Below the pieces are notes generated by a model. That model saw only the letters and a list, made by a program, of their open reading frames with translations, was not told the DNA's origin and ran no database searches. Shown here in pieces: positions 62,384 to 64,000 of a stretch of DNA of 64,000 bases (position 1 is its first letter; each line of letters starts with the position of its first letter). The DNA is from an uncultured Alphaproteobacteria bacterium. Lineage in GTDB: Bacteria; Pseudomonadota; Alphaproteobacteria; Caulobacterales; Hyphomonadaceae. The position numbers were made by a program, and so were the translations under genes. The DNA is taken from assembly GCA_903831255.1 (NCBI GenBank), contig CAIKWZ010000040.1, forward strand, positions 1-64,000, given 5' to 3'.

Positions 62384-64000
62384 CTAGAACCTCGTATTGG
62401 TGCTGAAACGGAAGGTCTCAGTGCGATCGTATTCCTCTCGCGCCAGGATCTGGGAGAGGTCGAACCGGATCGGTCCGAACGGCGAATCCCAGAAGATACT
62501 GACGCCTGCCGACGCTCTGAGGCTGGCGCTGTCGTCAACCCTGAACGCATTAAACAGATCGTCCGCCTTCCGGTCGCGGTCAACGCCGTCGAGCAGTCCG
62601 ACCGTCCCGAACTCTGCAAACATGGCGCCATCAATTCCCAGTTCATCCGGGGCGAACGGGATGGGGAAGGAGAGCTCAAGAGCGCCGATCGCGTAGGCCT
62701 TTCCGCCCAGGGCGTTGAACGGACGGACCTGCTGAGGCAGCAGCGTCCCGGCGGCGTCGCGCCGCGCGGCGGTGAACAGCAACTCTCCGGCCGAATTGAC
62801 CTGTTGGTTACCGTCGGTGTCCAGCAGGGGTGTTGAGAGATAGGGAGCGGCCACCCCGGGCGCCCGGGCGATGGTTTCCGTCTCGTAGAAGTACTGGACC
62901 TCTCGGGGCCCCAGGCCAGCGACATCAAAGCCCCGGAATGAGTTTCCGCCCTTGAAGAAGCGGTTGTTGATGCGGATCGCCTGATCGCCCCAGCTTTCGA
63001 TATATCCCGCCTCGATGCGGGCGCTGGCGGTGATCTTGGGCAGGATGCCGCGATAGACTGCGCCTCGAAGCTCGGTCTTCACGTAATTCACATCCCCGCC
63101 CAGCCCGGCGACGTCCTGGCTGAAGGACAGGTTGAAGCCGCGTGTCGGCTCCAGATAGTCGTTCGTCCGGTCCATCGTCAGGGTGTAGCCGACCGCTGAT
63201 GTCAGACGCGCGCCCTGCTGATCGCAGAGAGAAGATCGGAAGAAGGCGTCGTTCGAGCAGTCGGTGAGCAGGGGATCCAGCTGCAGGTCGTCGTCCCGAA
63301 GGTTGTAGCGCAGACCGATCTGATCGGTGTCCGAGAGCGGGAACAGCAACCGCCCGCCTAAGCCGACAATGCCGTTCTGGAAGCCGGCCTCTTCATAAAA
63401 ATCCGACTGCGTCATGAACAGGTCGACGCCCACGGCGAGGTTGCGGTCCTGGAATTTCGGCTCCGTGAACCTGAATTCGATGTCCTGCTGGCGCGAAGTT
63501 GTCTGGATGCGCGCGCTCAGGAATTGTCCGCGGCCCCGGAAATTGCGCTGCGTCGCGCTGACCGAGAAGAGGAACGCGTCAGCCGATGAGAAGCCTGCCG
63601 AGAAGGCGAGCTCGCCCGTCGCCTCTTCCTCGACCTTGACCTTGACCACGTTCCGGTCGTCGGTCGAGCCGGGCTCTTCCGTGATCTCCACGCTGTCTTC
63701 CTTGAAGAAGCCCAGCGCGCGGATGCGGTTCTTCGCGTTGTCGAGCAGAACCTTGTTGTAGGCATCGCCCTCCGCCGTGCGGATCTCCCGGCGAATGACG
63801 CGATCGAGGGTCTGGGTGTTGCCGGCGATATCGATCCGCTCGACATAGACGCGCGGTCCCTCATCGACCTCGAAGATGATGTCCACGGTCTGGGTTTCGG
63901 GATTACGCGTTTCGCGAGGTCTGACGACCACGTTAGCGTACCCGGCCGATCCGGCCGCGAATGTGATCGTATCGATCGAATCCTCGATCATCTTGCTTTT
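62384..64000 (-). CDS. bamA: Outer-membrane assembly factor BamA (5' end outside window)
   Basis: The frame is open to the right edge; 538 C-terminal residues are visible. The first part holds the last POTRA domains (DIIFEVDEGPRVYVERIDIA; LDNAKNRIRALGFF), and the rest is the 16-strand barrel with the conserved loop-6 FRGF in GGNSFRGFDVAGLGPRE and a C-terminal Phe (FRFSTNTRF) as beta-signal. It inserts beta-barrel proteins into the outer membrane. First visible gene of the lipid A / outer membrane operon. Confidence 0.97.
   Translation of the reverse strand, partial: KSKMIEDSIDTITFAAGSAGYANVVVRPRETRNPETQTVDIIFEVDEGPRVYVERIDIAGNTQTLDRVIRREIRTAEGDAYNKVLLDNAKNRIRALGFFKEDSVEITEEPGSTDDRNVVKVKVEEEATGELAFSAGFSSADAFLFSVSATQRNFRGRGQFLSARIQTTSRQQDIEFRFTEPKFQDRNLAVGVDLFMTQSDFYEEAGFQNGIVGLGGRLLFPLSDTDQIGLRYNLRDDDLQLDPLLTDCSNDAFFRSSLCDQQGARLTSAVGYTLTMDRTNDYLEPTRGFNLSFSQDVAGLGGDVNYVKTELRGAVYRGILPKITASARIEAGYIESWGDQAIRINNRFFKGGNSFRGFDVAGLGPREVQYFYETETIARAPGVAAPYLSTPLLDTDGNQQVNSAGELLFTAARRDAAGTLLPQQVRPFNALGGKAYAIGALELSFPIPFAPDELGIDGAMFAEFGTVGLLDGVDRDRKADDLFNAFRVDDSASLRASAGVSIFWDSPFGPIRFDLSQILAREEYDRTETFRFSTNTRF

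Overview
The window is a piece of an alphaproteobacterial chromosome. The core (about 11 kb to the right edge) is GC-rich and shows two gene orders typical of that class: mazG-hflX-hfq-ntrX-ntrY-ntrC-ntrB-dusB-ispDF-cinA-coq10-lipA ... lpdA-pdhC-pdhB-pdhA-ftsB-eno, then pyrG-secG-tpiA-ppiD-trpEGDC-lexA-gltX-gltA-lpxB-lpxI-lpxA-lpxD-skp-bamA. A bifunctional ispDF, a lipoyl domain on PdhB, a GAAC-N7-GAAC LexA box and the LpxI route support this placement. My guess is Caulobacterales, Hyphomonadales or Parvularculales; no marker settles the order or genus.

Layout. 1-3250: a module of visibly lower GC with an overlapping minus-strand operon (winged-helix/PD-(D/E)XK nuclease, ParA-type ATPase, and a third gene cut by the left edge), a frameshifted small gene and a four-helix membrane protein. 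3250-10700: a GC-rich integrative element next to tRNA-Ser(UGA), with a tyrosine integrase, an AlpA-like regulator, a DUF3631 helicase/primase-like ATPase, a DUF5681 protein, several small proteins, a Sel1-repeat protein, an array of 13-bp iteron-like repeats and further inverted repeats. No capsid, tail or conjugation gene is visible, so it looks like a satellite-like or cut-down element whose left end was not found.

11-20.4 kb: a lipoprotein serine hydrolase plus sodium/solute symporter pair, then rlpA-dacA-tmk-holB-tatD-MBL hydrolase, all on plus. 20.45 kb: a strong candidate for the chromosome dimer resolution site dif. It lies just upstream of mazG and near the point where plus-strand genes meet a long minus-strand block. 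21.4-30.4 kb: hflX, hfq and two nitrogen two-component systems with dusB. 30.5-43.5 kb: isoprenoid, lipoate, pyruvate dehydrogenase, division and glycolysis genes, interrupted by an oppositely oriented acyl-CoA/acyl-ACP synthetase gene with its own palindromic promoter. 43.5-64 kb: a TPR/2-oxoglutarate oxygenase, pyrG, secG, tpiA, the coupled ppiD-trpEGDC operon, SOS-controlled lexA, gltX, gltA, and the lipid A / outer membrane biogenesis operon ending in a truncated bamA.

Several genes usual in these neighbourhoods are missing here: metG between holB and tatD, moaC-moeA and comEC around lexA, and fabZ between lpxA and lpxD. Both NtrC and NtrX lack the GAFTGA loop needed to contact sigma-54. 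The best candidates for undescribed biology are the nuclease/ParA operon at the left edge and the small satellite-like element with its iteron array.
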